Positions 41,158-50,876 of a stretch of 58,751 nucleotides of DNA are shown piece after piece (within the stretch, counting starts at the first letter, position 1; each line of letters begins with the position of its first letter). A program made the position numbers and the translations under genes. This DNA comes from a virus: the IMG/VR virus record IMGVR_UViG_3300036851_000283, positions 1-58,751 of that record; one strand, written 5' to 3'. The notes beneath the pieces were generated by a model. The model worked only from the letters and a program-made list of their open reading frames with translations. It ran no database searches and had not been told where the DNA came from.

Positions 41158-43040
41158 ACTTCCGCAAGCTGTCGAGATTTTCTTTGCGCCTCCAGCTTCT
41201 CCGCCTCCTTGGCGAACCAGTCGGAGGAGGATTTGGAGGGGAGGTTGGGCGCGGCGATCTTATCAATCTGGAATCCGCGCCTGCGAGCGCCCTCCACTCC
41301 AACAACGAACATATCCGCAAGGTCGGGACTGACTCCGGTTCGCTCCCGAAGCTCATCTTTTGGCTCAACCTGCTTCTTGTCTCCACGAACTTTTCGCCAT
41401 TCTCGCGGCTGCGCGTCCAATACAATCTCCATGGTCAGGCCGCGCATCTGGTCGGACTCAATAACGTAGTGGGCGGACATCCATAGCTCCGTTACGAAGT
41501 TCAGAAATGCCTCTTTAGAAGTTTGGAGCCTTCTCAGATTGGTAATCTTGTCCACGACAAATAAATCAGGGCCAGCCGGTCTTTCGGTCGGGCTTCCGCC
41601 AAATTCCAAACTGTTCACCTTGTCGCTCCAAATCCGGGCCAGACTGATTGCCAGAGTGCCGCGACCGTCGAAGAAAAAGTTTTCGGGCGGAACTCCTGCC
41701 GACTCCATCTTTTGCTTGCAGAAAAAGGCAATTTGATCTTCGGGCAACAAGTCTTTTCGGATGGTGACTGGTATCAGCCACATCTCCCGGAATTTTAGGC
41801 GGGTTTTTCCATCTGTGCATTTACCAAACTCAAACCAACCGACCGGACATCGGTCAGAACCAGCGCCACCATACGAGGCGTCCAATGCACCAATACTGAT
41901 TGTGTCGCCTTCCCACTGAACGTCGTCGAAGGCGTGATAAATGTCGCAAAGCTCCTTGGTGATGATCTTGAAAGCGTCCAAGCCGAACTTGAAAACGCCG
42001 CGACCGTTAGACCAGTAGGATTCAGAGCCGGGAGTGTACTTCGCGAGCTTATGTGGGCCTGCCAGTTGCGACCAACGGGGGCGGTCAACCGGGAAGGCGC
42101 TGTTTGGACTGTCCAAACCGTCTAGGTTTACGCATACGCATTGAACCGGATGCTTGGGATGCTTTTTACACTTCCAAACCTGAGTCTTTCCAGATTCAAC
42201 CGTGGCCTCCGGGATCGAACCCCATCCGTTTTCAGGCTCAGACACAATATCCAGCGGGTTATCTCGAACCGAGGGGTTGGTATTCCCAATAAAGCAGCAG
42301 CGATAAAATCGCCGAGACTTTCCGCGCTCAATCGGATCGGGATGATCTTTAGGATAGACTCCACCCATTATGCCTGAGCCGTCTCCATTGTTACTAATGA
42401 GATTGTCCTGAGCCTCAAGAATCGAAAGATGCATGAATTGGAACTCGTCGCCGATACACCAGACGCGACGATTCTTGCGCCCGGAGTACGCGCCCATGCC
42501 GACAAAAACACCGGAGGAAGTTTTACAGGCGATGCCCAAAATTGAGTTCCGAATATCACGCGCCTTTTCCTCATCAACGTCGGTGAAAGTGATGACAGTT
42601 TTGCTGTCAATCGGATGTCCTGGAAACCACTCGTATCTTTCCGATGCGCGCTTCCACATCATCGTAGTTTCGCCGTAAATACGGTTCTTCAAACCATCGA
42701 GCGTGGTTGAACTCATCATCACCGAAGTATCTTCCGGCCAGCACGACCAATCCATGAGAGCGATTCTAGCGACCGTGCCAGACTTCCAAGCCGAGGCGGG
42801 ACCAACGAGAGACGTGAAGGTGTTTTTGATGACGTTTTCAAGAATCAAGTCAGTCCACCACGTCTGCGAATCCTCCGGCCAGAGTAGCGCCCAATAATTT
42901 TTGAAGTGCTGGTGAAGCCCGAGGCCGCGCACTTTTCCGTCTTTTGATGGGAAGTAACCTCCGTAGCGAATCATCTCCCTTTCTATTTGCGCGTCATCAA
43001 GATCATCTGGCCATTTGATTTCGTAGCGGAGTGTCGGCAT
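41154..43040 (-). CDS. terL: Terminase large subunit
   Basis: 628 residues. N-terminal ATPase: a Walker A-like 'GPASAWKSGTVAR' near residue 82, where Trp replaces the usual Gly before Lys, and Walker B 'VWCIGDEFQF' near residue 198. C-terminal RNase H-like nuclease: 'ALDASYGGAGSDR' near residue 400, 'FFFDGRGTLAISLARI' and 'GVSPDLADMFVVG', which hold the catalytic aspartates. It packages DNA into the head through the portal. It lies far from portal and capsid and on the opposite strand; no small subunit was recognised. Confidence 0.9.
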   Translation of the reverse strand: MPTLRYEIKWPDDLDDAQIEREMIRYGGYFPSKDGKVRGLGLHQHFKNYWALLWPEDSQTWWTDLILENVIKNTFTSLVGPASAWKSGTVARIALMDWSCWPEDTSVMMSSTTLDGLKNRIYGETTMMWKRASERYEWFPGHPIDSKTVITFTDVDEEKARDIRNSILGIACKTSSGVFVGMGAYSGRKNRRVWCIGDEFQFMHLSILEAQDNLISNNGDGSGIMGGVYPKDHPDPIERGKSRRFYRCCFIGNTNPSVRDNPLDIVSEPENGWGSIPEATVESGKTQVWKCKKHPKHPVQCVCVNLDGLDSPNSAFPVDRPRWSQLAGPHKLAKYTPGSESYWSNGRGVFKFGLDAFKIITKELCDIYHAFDDVQWEGDTISIGALDASYGGAGSDRCPVGWFEFGKCTDGKTRLKFREMWLIPVTIRKDLLPEDQIAFFCKQKMESAGVPPENFFFDGRGTLAISLARIWSDKVNSLEFGGSPTERPAGPDLFVVDKITNLRRLQTSKEAFLNFVTELWMSAHYVIESDQMRGLTMEIVLDAQPREWRKVRGDKKQVEPKDELRERTGVSPDLADMFVVGVEGARRRGFQIDKIAAPNLPSKSSSDWFAKEAEKLEAQRKSRQLAEV

Positions 43041-43065
43041 TCCCCAAGACCCTATCAGAAATGCC

Positions 43066-43094
43066 TTGTGCGTTCAAGGCTTTGGGGTTAAATA
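43066..43094 (+). promoter_or_regulatory. Candidate promoter upstream of the collagen-like fibre gene
   Basis: TTGTGC (43066-43071), 17 bases, TAAATA (43089-43094), 8 bases before the ATG at 43103, which has no ribosome site. Another possible near-leaderless start. Confidence 0.45.
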
Positions 43095-43102
43095 CGGCTT
43101 AC

Positions 43103-43993
43103 ATGAGTGCTGCGTCTGGAGATTGTTGCGCGTGCGAAACACCCGTCGTTACCGAAATTCCTGGCAGTCCTGGAACGGACGGGGCTGCTGGGGCCGCTGG
43201 CGTAGACGGCCTCTCAGTTTTCACCCTCTCCACCGCTGACGCCACTTTCGCCGACGCAGTAGCCACCGTTCAAGTCTCCGTCACCAGCAACGCCATGTTT
43301 GTCATCGGCCAGACCATCTTTGGCGCCGATCCCACTGGCGGAACGGATCACGGCACCTTCGAGTTAATCAACAAGACCGGAACGACCGCTATCGGTCTGC
43401 GTTACACCGCCGCTCCGGGCGACACTGCCGCGCCGTTCACGATTGGGTCAGGCGGTCAGTTTACTTCGGTGGGGGCAACCGGGGCACTGTCGGCGGCTCT
43501 ACCCAACGCCCTCACTGACAATTCAACCGGCACCGCCAGCGACACGATTGCCGCTGGCGTTGGAGTCACGACACTGATGTTTCACATCAACCTTGTCGCG
43601 CTCACTGCTGCCGCCGCAAATCTGATGTCCAGTTACGTTCCCGGCTACGCCTTCAAAATTCTACAAGTTGATTACGTAACGACCACGCTGGGGGTTGGCG
43701 CGGGAGCTACGATGAGTTTGAATCTCGAAATCGCTGGCACAAATGTTACTGGAGGCGTGGTCAATCCAACTGAGGCAAACACGACACCGCTCGGAAATCT
43801 GGTGGCGGGCACGGCAGTCACGGCGGCGAATGTCGGCACGGCGGCGCAGGCGCTTGAAATCGAAGTCGCGGCTGGTGGAACAATTTTCACAGCGGGACAG
43901 GGGACATTGCTGGTGAAGATTCAAAACATGGACAGCGCGTCAGCAATCGCCTCTCTCGCGGATCACATCAACGACCTCATCACCGCTTTGTAA
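43103..43993 (+). CDS. Collagen-like tail fibre/tip protein
   Basis: 296 residues from ATG 43103, choosing a start downstream of the divergent terminase gene. A short Gly-x-y collagen-like run ('GSPGTDGAAGAAGVDG') near residue 25 is followed by about 250 residues of alanine-, threonine- and glycine-rich beta structure, as in fibre tips. The sequence ends with a helix ('SLADHINDLI'). Its place at the start of the tail block suggests a tail-tip or fibre part. Confidence 0.68.
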   Translation: MSAASGDCCACETPVVTEIPGSPGTDGAAGAAGVDGLSVFTLSTADATFADAVATVQVSVTSNAMFVIGQTIFGADPTGGTDHGTFELINKTGTTAIGLRYTAAPGDTAAPFTIGSGGQFTSVGATGALSAALPNALTDNSTGTASDTIAAGVGVTTLMFHINLVALTAAAANLMSSYVPGYAFKILQVDYVTTTLGVGAGATMSLNLEIAGTNVTGGVVNPTEANTTPLGNLVAGTAVTAANVGTAAQALEIEVAAGGTIFTAGQGTLLVKIQNMDSASAIASLADHINDLITAL

Positions 43994-43995
43994 AT

Positions 43996-46554
43996 GTGGC
44001 CGACACCGCTCCATTTAGGCCCCTGCAAGTTTATGACTCACTGAGCATCCTTCCTGACGGTATGTCGTCGGCGGTGAGTCCCTTGTTACTCGAAAAAACC
44101 CAAGCCGCCTATCTTTCCAACACGACCGTCCGCGATGGCTTCGCGACCTGCCGCCCGCCGTTCACCAAAAACCTGACGATCAACTATCCCTCGCCTGCGG
44201 TGCAGACGGCGATTGAAGAAGGACTTTATCAGGGCGCAACTTATTACAAGCCTGACGCGGGACCGGAGTCGTTGATCGCGCAAATCGGCGGCTTTCTCTA
44301 CCAGTTTACGGTGGTTGGTGATGTCGTTACCGTTCGCGATATCAGCGTTCCCGGCGATCCCAATCCGGCGACGGCGACTCAGGCATGGCTTTGGCAGGCC
44401 GAGAATTTTGTCATCGTTCAAGACGGCATCAGTCTGCCGATTTTCTTCGATGGGGCGACGAGTCGCAGAAGCTATGGACCAACTCAGGTTCTTGGGGCGA
44501 CAGTTGGCGGTGAAACCATCCCTCCATTCGGACAGTCCATACCAGTAGCGGTCACTTCTTACACCGGCCCATTCAACGTGCCGGTTTTAATCGGTGGATT
44601 TTACTGGCAGCCAATTGAGAACTCGGCTGGTTATCTGGTCAATGCGGAAAGCCTTTACGACGTTTCTGGAACGGCCATCCCAGTTGATGCCGAAGTCACG
44701 GCCAAGCCATCAATCGCGTTTGTGTTGTCATCCCCCATGAATTTAGTGGGGCCGTTTCAGTACTCGACGACGATCATCACGATTAACATCACCGCGCCGT
44801 CAACTGTGGCGATCAACTCCAAGATAATTTTGTTCAACCGGATTTGGAACATCAATTCGGCGGCGGGAAACACCGTGACGATTCGTCCGATCAAAAATCA
44901 GGCGGCGGGGACCTACTCGCCACTTCCGGCTGGCTATCAAGTTCAGGTTTCTGGCAGCACGGCGCCAAATGTGGTTTACGGACTCGTTACCGTTGCGGCG
45001 GTAGCTCCGGCAATCGGCGGCATGATTCAATTACGGCTCAACAATGTTTATGCGGGAACGCCGGGGCAGATAGTTTACATCGGCACATCAGGGCAGTATC
45101 GGATTACCGCCGTTCCGCCACCACCGCCGGGCGTCGGAACAATTGAGATGATTAACATCAACGCGCCGAATGGTAGTACAGTTCCCGAAACAGTTCCAGC
45201 GGCAGACATCATCTCTGTTCCCGAACTCCCTGCCGGTCGCATGGGCGTTTACGGTCATAGCCAAAACTGGGTGGCTTTGGTTGACGGCTTGAGCTTCATC
45301 CCTAGCGATATTTCAGGCAGTGCATCGGGAACTCCCGCCTATCAATATCGAGATGCCGTTCTCAAGACAACCAACATCACCTTCGGCAGTGGAAACTTCC
45401 GCATTCCTTCGGCTGGGGATTTCATCACAGCCATGTTTTTCACAACCACACTGGATGAGAGCATGGGGCAAGGGCCGCTGATGATTGGGACCGAGCGATA
45501 TATTTTCAGCGTCACCGCTCCGATTGACCCGTCGAATTTGGCGGCGATAATCGCCAAAGGAAGCCCGATCCTCACCTACGCCCTGATCGGTCGCGGCCCG
45601 CTCGCGCAAAACTCAACCATCAGCGTCAACAGCGATGTTCAATTCCGCTCCACGGTCGGACTGGGTTCTCTCATCATCGCCCGTCAGCAATTCACGTCGT
45701 CGTTGAACGGCAACACTCCAATCTCCGAGGAAATGGTTCGCGTTCTCAACAAGGACGACAAGCAACTGCTGCCCTACAGCAGCGCCATCAATTTCGACAA
45801 CCGGGTTATTTTCACGGCGTCACCTCAAGCATCCTCGCAAGGCGTGTTTCACACGAGCCTGGTTGTAATGAATCTCGACGGCTTGAGCAGCCTGCGTGGG
45901 AAAGAGCCAGCCTGCTACGACGGTCAATGGACGGGGTTAAACGTATTACAATTAACTACCGGCATGTTCAATGGCACGAGCCGGGCATTTGCCTTCACCT
46001 TCAATGTTTCGCTGTCGAAAATCGAACTTTACGAGTTGCTGCCATCCGATGCTCAAATTCTCGACGAGAACGACCAGCCGACGCTGGCAAATTTTTACGA
46101 CAACGGCAGCGTTCCGATTACGTGGTCAATTGAAACGGCCTCGCTGTTCAACGAGGATGTGAAGCCCAAGGATGTGCTGGTCCAACTTAACGGCGGCGAG
46201 TTCGCAGTTGATGAATTGGTGGGCACAGTGCGGTTTGAAATTTTTTACAAGCCCGACCAATACGGGGCTTACGGGGCGCAATCGTGCTGGGTGCCGTGGC
46301 ATCGGTTTTCTCTGTGCGCGGCGGCGGGGTCGAAGCCGTTGTATTTTCCGAGACTGGGATTGCCTGAGCCAGACAGCCTGACGTGCGTTGGCGCGATTGA
46401 TACTCCGGCGAGGAATGGCTACAGCTTTCAGGTGCGTTTCGTGATTACAGGGCGTTGCCGCCTGTTGCGCCTGCGCGTTGGCGCGGTGACTCAGCCGACA
46501 CCGAAATTCGAGAAGCCGACTTGCGACGTGATTGAGACGGTGGTGATTGGTTAA
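43996..46554 (+). CDS. Tail nozzle-like protein (large tail structural protein)
   Basis: 852 residues, GTG start 3 bases after the previous stop. It opens 'RPLQVYDSLSILPDGMSS' and continues as a long beta-rich chain with repeated 'FNGT..AF.F' strands, suggestive of a beta-propeller as in T7 gp12-type nozzle proteins. No enzyme motif. With the giant internal protein and no tube or sheath, it supports a short-tailed particle. It is followed by a hairpin-rich gap. Confidence 0.6.
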   Translation: MADTAPFRPLQVYDSLSILPDGMSSAVSPLLLEKTQAAYLSNTTVRDGFATCRPPFTKNLTINYPSPAVQTAIEEGLYQGATYYKPDAGPESLIAQIGGFLYQFTVVGDVVTVRDISVPGDPNPATATQAWLWQAENFVIVQDGISLPIFFDGATSRRSYGPTQVLGATVGGETIPPFGQSIPVAVTSYTGPFNVPVLIGGFYWQPIENSAGYLVNAESLYDVSGTAIPVDAEVTAKPSIAFVLSSPMNLVGPFQYSTTIITINITAPSTVAINSKIILFNRIWNINSAAGNTVTIRPIKNQAAGTYSPLPAGYQVQVSGSTAPNVVYGLVTVAAVAPAIGGMIQLRLNNVYAGTPGQIVYIGTSGQYRITAVPPPPPGVGTIEMININAPNGSTVPETVPAADIISVPELPAGRMGVYGHSQNWVALVDGLSFIPSDISGSASGTPAYQYRDAVLKTTNITFGSGNFRIPSAGDFITAMFFTTTLDESMGQGPLMIGTERYIFSVTAPIDPSNLAAIIAKGSPILTYALIGRGPLAQNSTISVNSDVQFRSTVGLGSLIIARQQFTSSLNGNTPISEEMVRVLNKDDKQLLPYSSAINFDNRVIFTASPQASSQGVFHTSLVVMNLDGLSSLRGKEPACYDGQWTGLNVLQLTTGMFNGTSRAFAFTFNVSLSKIELYELLPSDAQILDENDQPTLANFYDNGSVPITWSIETASLFNEDVKPKDVLVQLNGGEFAVDELVGTVRFEIFYKPDQYGAYGAQSCWVPWHRFSLCAAAGSKPLYFPRLGLPEPDSLTCVGAIDTPARNGYSFQVRFVITGRCRLLRLRVGAVTQPTPKFEKPTCDVIETVVIG

Positions 46555-46629
46555 ATCACCCCCGGCAGATGCTCGGTGAGTCTAACTGGAGAAATCTCCA
46601 CGCTCTTAACCTCGCAGACGCTCCGGGGG
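46542..46629. other. Structured RNA-like segment with three perfect hairpins
   Basis: Three nested or adjacent inverted repeats: GGTGATT/AATCACC (46542-46560) across the stop codon of the nozzle gene, TGGAGA/TCTCCA (46587-46600) and CCCCCGG/CCGGGGG (46559-46565 with 46623-46629). No T tract follows, so it is not a standard terminator; it could block convergent transcription or be part of an RNA. Confidence 0.5.
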
Positions 46630-46792
46630 CTTCAATCTTTAAGCTCTCCAAGCCTTTGATGTTTCCAGATAATCGGAAAACACGGCAACAAGCAAAGGTA
46701 AAAAGTAGTGATGACCGAAAACGACGGATACATTTGCTGTTCGCGTTTCCAATAAAGACCAAACCATAAATCTTGCGGGACAAATTTGATTT
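46630..46792. other. Gene-poor gap
   Basis: No convincing gene. Small frames exist on both strands (a + frame from 46569 and a leftward 42-residue frame 46767-46639), none with both a ribosome site and a recognisable sequence. Confidence 0.5.
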
Positions 46793-47458
46793 TCATGCAG
46801 TTTTGGACGCAGGCGGTCCTCCAGCCTCACAGCAACTTTGCTCTCTCTCCCGAATATAACGCAAAGCAGTTTCATGGCGAGTTTCGTTTGGATGAACGCT
46901 TTGAACAGCATAAAGAAGTTCCATGTAATCGGAGTCTCGATTATCGTTCAGCGTCTCAATCAGGACTCTCGCCGATTGGCGGGCGTCGGCCAGTGGATTG
47001 TGTTCTGGAAGCTCTGAATCCAACCTTGGGAATTTTTGCAGCGGGTCTTTCCCGTGAGCCATCAGCACGGAGCCAACGTCAATCAGTGGGTATGGTCCGC
47101 TCCATTCTCTCTCGTCTGGAGATTCATCAACGCACTGAATCAAGAATCTTGCTTCCACCGGCCAAGCGCAGTCGGCCACCAACAGCGCACCACGATCTTT
47201 CCAGCAAATCCACTGCGCCCAAAACGCCTCGCGCATGTCCTTTGGGCACGAGTGAGTGACCTCCAACTTTGGAATGTTTTTTTCGCACCACGCAAGCGAG
47301 GCCGGAGTTCCGAAGGTTTCGTTTCGCTCGCAAGCCATTAAGCCGTGCTGGACTTCAACGCCATAGCCGTTTACGACCACGAATCCAACGGCGAAATCAA
47401 GTCCTTGAAGCCCGACGCTCTCAACGTCGAAAACCATGTATAGCTGTTCTTTATTCAT
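46793..47458 (-). CDS. DnaQ-type 3'-5' exonuclease
   Basis: 221 residues. 'YMVFDVESVGLQGLDFAVGF' gives the first Asp-x-Glu, 'ADCAWPVEARFL' the second Asp, and 'HNPLADARQSARVL' the final His and Asp of the ExoIII motif. RNase H-like fold. Stand-alone in a leftward orientation within the tail block, with the dyad at 47477 just upstream. May proofread or degrade nucleic acid; no polymerase is encoded. Confidence 0.74.
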   Translation of the reverse strand: MNKEQLYMVFDVESVGLQGLDFAVGFVVVNGYGVEVQHGLMACERNETFGTPASLAWCEKNIPKLEVTHSCPKDMREAFWAQWICWKDRGALLVADCAWPVEARFLIQCVDESPDEREWSGPYPLIDVGSVLMAHGKDPLQKFPRLDSELPEHNPLADARQSARVLIETLNDNRDSDYMELLYAVQSVHPNETRHETALRYIREREQSCCEAGGPPASKTA

Positions 47459-47476
47459 GGCGATGAGTCTTTACCA

Positions 47477-47494
47477 TTGACACAATCCTGTCAA
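47477..47494 (-). promoter_or_regulatory. 18-bp dyad TTGACA-N6-TGTCAA
   Basis: Perfect arms between divergent genes 47458 (-) and 47542 (+). Leftward, the -10 candidate AAAGAC at 16-base spacing is followed by 'TCATCGCC' and the ATG, resembling the stretch behind the dyad at 12927. Rightward a second TTGACT at 47507 could serve the fibre gene. Confidence 0.65.
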
Positions 47495-47541
47495 TCCCAA
47501 TCCACATTGACTAAACCGGCATAAAGTGGGAAAGTCCGCCA

Positions 47542-49578
47542 ATGGCAACTTTCGATGCCCACGCCAACCTTGCCCTCGCGACTGTTGCGGTGGCGCCGTC
47601 TCCCGCGCTCTCAGGAACGAGCCTAATTATCACGGCGGGGTTTGCATCTTTGTTTCCAGCAACTCCGTTTAACGCGACCTGCTGGCCTGCCACCGCGAAC
47701 CCCACCGATGCCAACGCTGAAATCGTTCGCGTAACCAGCATTGTCGGCGACATCTTCACCATCGTCCGAGCTCAAGAGGGAACTACCGCCAAAGCCATCG
47801 CCTCGGGTTATCGCATCGGCAACACCGTCACGGCCAAAGTTTTCACCGACATTGAAAACCAGGCGATCTTTTCCATTTCCGCCGGGACGACCAATGCGAC
47901 CGGAAATCAGGTGGTTTTCTCCAACTCGAATGGAGTCTCGTTTGGCGCGAGCAACAACATCATCACGGCAAGTTTTTCAGGTGGTGGTGGAGGCGGGGGA
48001 GGCGCAGCAATCTCTGCCGGTGCAAATTCCCAAATCACAGGCACGGTAGTTTTTTCCAACAGCAACGGCGTTACGTTCGGGCTATCCAACAACGGCGTGA
48101 TGACCGCCTCACATAACGCGATCACCGCCCAAAGCACGCAGCCGGTCGCGGCCTCTGCCTCCAACGGCTCATTCGCTTTTTCGACACTGGGATTCTCCAA
48201 CGCGAACGGCGTCACGTTCGGCACCAGCGCGGGGAGCATCATCACCGCGTCGGTGGGCACCGCAGCGGCGGGAAACTCGGTCAACTTCTCCGCCGGGACG
48301 ACGAGTAACAATCTTGGTTCAATCGTTTTCTCCAACTCGAATGGAGTGACCTTTGGACTGGACGGTAGCACCATCACGGCGCAGCACGACGGATTGACCA
48401 GTCAAAGCAACCAAGCCTTCTCCGCGCAAGGCGGCAGCAGCGCGTTTCAAACGCTTAATTTCGCCAACTCAAACGGCATCACTTTCTCAAACAGTGGCGG
48501 ATCGGTCGTCGCTTCGCACGATGGATTAACCTCGCAAAGTAATCAGGCGGCATCGGCATCCAATGGATCGTTCGCGTTCCAAACCCTTGGATTCAGCAAC
48601 GCCAACAACGTGACGTTTGGAACATCGGCGGGAAGCATCATCACGGCGAGCGTGGCGGCAGCCGGGGCTGGTTCAGTTAATTTCAGCGCAGGGACAACAT
48701 CGAACAATCTCGCCTCGATTGTGTTCTCCAATTCCAATGGAGTCAGCTTCGGATTGAACGGCTCAACGATTACAGCGAGTGCGGCGGGCGGGACGGGGGC
48801 AGCCGCCAGAGTCAGCTACTTTGAACCCTTTACAATGGTTTCAACTGGCAACGCAGATTTTAACAATTCTGTCATTTCGCTGGTCAGATTCAACATCCCC
48901 TTCGAGATGAGCAATGCGTTTGCGCGAGTGCTGGTTTCGGTTTTATCAAACACATCTAACATTGGGAGCAATGCCACCTTTGCGTCGGCCACCGCCGGAT
49001 TGAATCAATCCTATTCCGGCTATCTCTATTCTCAGGGAACTGGCGCAAACTCAACCAATCTTGAGCTAATCACCTCGGCATCGGCATTGTATCGCTTCGA
49101 GAATCAATTAAGCATCACAAACGGTAGTCAATGGACGGCTACGCGGGCCGCAACATGGCAGGTTGGCAATGGCAGTTCATCGGCAAGCGAGAGCTATGCC
49201 GTAAGCTCCAGCGTTTACAATTTAACCGTTACATCTGCATTGATAGCTTCAATCGGTGGCGTCAAGTTTTTTGATTTGCCGTTCGGATCACCCGCAATAA
49301 CTCCCGGACAGTATTGGCTTGGAATGAGCCATTCCAGCGTCGCCACATCTGCGGGCGACGTGTCCGCCCTGATAAATATCAGGCTCAGGGCCAATTCCCT
49401 TAGTTTTGTGAACCAAGCTGACATTCGCACTGTTATGATGGGGAATAACGGAACTGCGAGCGATGCCCATTTTATGGGCGCTGGAAGCGCCACCGCCGAC
49501 GGAGCCACGATTGCCTTAACCAACATCGGAGTGCAGGGAACAAATCGGCGCTTGTATTTCAATCTGATAGGCGAATGA
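47542..49578 (+). CDS. Repetitive tail fibre protein
   Basis: 678 residues. An N-terminal globular domain (residues 1-105) is followed by about six copies of a unit of roughly 45 residues that include 'VFSNSNGVTFGLS', 'STITA' and 'TSQSNQ'; the C-terminal 230 residues form a beta-rich tip ending 'YFNLIGE'. Long tandem units and a tip domain are typical for trimeric fibres that bind host glycans. A polyglycine run lies near residue 150. It overlaps the glycosyltransferase gene that follows by 4 bases. Confidence 0.78.
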   Translation: MATFDAHANLALATVAVAPSPALSGTSLIITAGFASLFPATPFNATCWPATANPTDANAEIVRVTSIVGDIFTIVRAQEGTTAKAIASGYRIGNTVTAKVFTDIENQAIFSISAGTTNATGNQVVFSNSNGVSFGASNNIITASFSGGGGGGGGAAISAGANSQITGTVVFSNSNGVTFGLSNNGVMTASHNAITAQSTQPVAASASNGSFAFSTLGFSNANGVTFGTSAGSIITASVGTAAAGNSVNFSAGTTSNNLGSIVFSNSNGVTFGLDGSTITAQHDGLTSQSNQAFSAQGGSSAFQTLNFANSNGITFSNSGGSVVASHDGLTSQSNQAASASNGSFAFQTLGFSNANNVTFGTSAGSIITASVAAAGAGSVNFSAGTTSNNLASIVFSNSNGVSFGLNGSTITASAAGGTGAAARVSYFEPFTMVSTGNADFNNSVISLVRFNIPFEMSNAFARVLVSVLSNTSNIGSNATFASATAGLNQSYSGYLYSQGTGANSTNLELITSASALYRFENQLSITNGSQWTATRAATWQVGNGSSSASESYAVSSSVYNLTVTSALIASIGGVKFFDLPFGSPAITPGQYWLGMSHSSVATSAGDVSALINIRLRANSLSFVNQADIRTVMMGNNGTASDAHFMGAGSATADGATIALTNIGVQGTNRRLYFNLIGE

Positions 49579-50300
49579 AACCAAGTATAATACTTCCATA
49601 TTCTCCGGGCCAGCAAAACTCGGACTTGAAGAAGGCCAATGAGAGGCTGACGCAATCGAAGTCGTACCAAAACTTGTCCACTGTGATTGTCACGCCCACA
49701 AGAGGTGGGAGGAGCTTGACGCCGAGATGGGTGAGTGCGATGCAGGGGTTACTACGCCCCATGAACCAGCAGTGTTTTGGTCCAGTGTTTGTCGAGGGAA
49801 TGGAGGTGGGCGCGGCATTTAACAGCGTGATTGAGATGGTACTGGCAAATCCAGTGTTGAGTAAATTTTCCTACCTCGTCACCATCGAGGACGACAACAT
49901 TTGCCCGCCCGACATGCTTCTCAGGCTCTATGAATCCATAGACAAATACGATTCCGTTTCCGGGCTATATTTTACCAAAGGTCCCGAGGGCCAGCCGCAA
50001 ATTTACGGCAACCCCGAAGAATCCCCACTGAACTTCGTGCCTCAAAAAGTTAAAGAAAACACCGTCCAGCGGTGCAACGGAACAGGCATGGGTTGCTCAA
50101 TCTTCCGACTAAATCTGTTCAAAAAGATGTCGCCGCCATGGTTCATTACCCAGCAATCGTGGGACCCTCAATCTGGCTCAAAATGTATGACGCAAGATTT
50201 ACACTTTTTTGAAAAACTGATTCGCGCCGGAGGAAAGGTCGCCGTGGATACCAGAATCAAGGTCGGCCATTTTGATGAAGTCGAGGGGGTCGTTTGGTAG
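49575..50300 (+). CDS. GT-A glycosyltransferase-like protein
   Basis: 241 residues. 'TVIVTPTRGGRSLTPRWVSA' opens a GT-A fold, 'YLVTIEDDNICPPDML' supplies the acidic nucleotide-sugar site, and the end 'KVAVDTRIKVGHFDE' is the acceptor-side strand. It overlaps the fibre gene and is followed by a methyltransferase, as in the large island. May modify the fibre or host surface. Confidence 0.7.
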   Translation: MKPSIILPYSPGQQNSDLKKANERLTQSKSYQNLSTVIVTPTRGGRSLTPRWVSAMQGLLRPMNQQCFGPVFVEGMEVGAAFNSVIEMVLANPVLSKFSYLVTIEDDNICPPDMLLRLYESIDKYDSVSGLYFTKGPEGQPQIYGNPEESPLNFVPQKVKENTVQRCNGTGMGCSIFRLNLFKKMSPPWFITQQSWDPQSGSKCMTQDLHFFEKLIRAGGKVAVDTRIKVGHFDEVEGVVW

Positions 50301-50311
50301 CTCAGAAAATC

Positions 50312-50872
50312 ATGTCAAAGAAACTCAAGAAGGTAAAACCAGAACCAACGCCGCTCCGCCTGAACTTCGGCTGTGGTCAAATCAAGATTGAGGGCTTCAA
50401 GGGCGTTGACCTTTACGCGCCCGAAGCCGACATCAAGTGCGACTTGTTCAAGTTCCCGCTGCCGTGGAAAGACAACGAGGTTGAGGGCATCATGGCCTCA
50501 CACTTTTGCGAACACATTCCGCAAGAGAAACGCTGGCCGTTCTTTGACGAGTGCTGGCGGATTTTGAAGCCCGGAGGGTTGATGCAAATTGTGGTTCCGA
50601 ATTTCAAAAGTGAGCGAGCGTACGGGGACAACACTCATCTTTTTCCGCCTTTCACCGCATTCTCGTTTCCGTATTTGAATCGTTCTTGGCGCGAGGCGAA
50701 CCGGCTCACGCACGGCCCGTACGCGCTCCGTTGCGACTTCGATCACCAGTGCGGGCCTACCGGCATCTCTCCCGATTACGCCAACCGCTCGCACGACGCG
50801 CAGATGTTCGCGCTGCGAAGTTACTGGGAGTCGTACCAAGACATGTGGTGTAATCTGACCAAGAAGGTGTGA
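50312..50872 (+). CDS. SAM-dependent methyltransferase (Methyltransf_11-like)
   Basis: 186 residues from ATG 50312. 'LRLNFGCGQIKIEGFKGVDL' is the SAM-binding start, 'ADIKCDLFKFPLPW' the acidic strand, and 'SHFCEHIPQEK...ILKPGGLMQIVVPN' (in pieces) the rest of the small-molecule methyltransferase core. Its place after the glycosyltransferase suggests a coupled glycan-modifying pair. Confidence 0.78.
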   Translation: MSKKLKKVKPEPTPLRLNFGCGQIKIEGFKGVDLYAPEADIKCDLFKFPLPWKDNEVEGIMASHFCEHIPQEKRWPFFDECWRILKPGGLMQIVVPNFKSERAYGDNTHLFPPFTAFSFPYLNRSWREANRLTHGPYALRCDFDHQCGPTGISPDYANRSHDAQMFALRSYWESYQDMWCNLTKKV

Positions 50873-50876
50873 AGAT

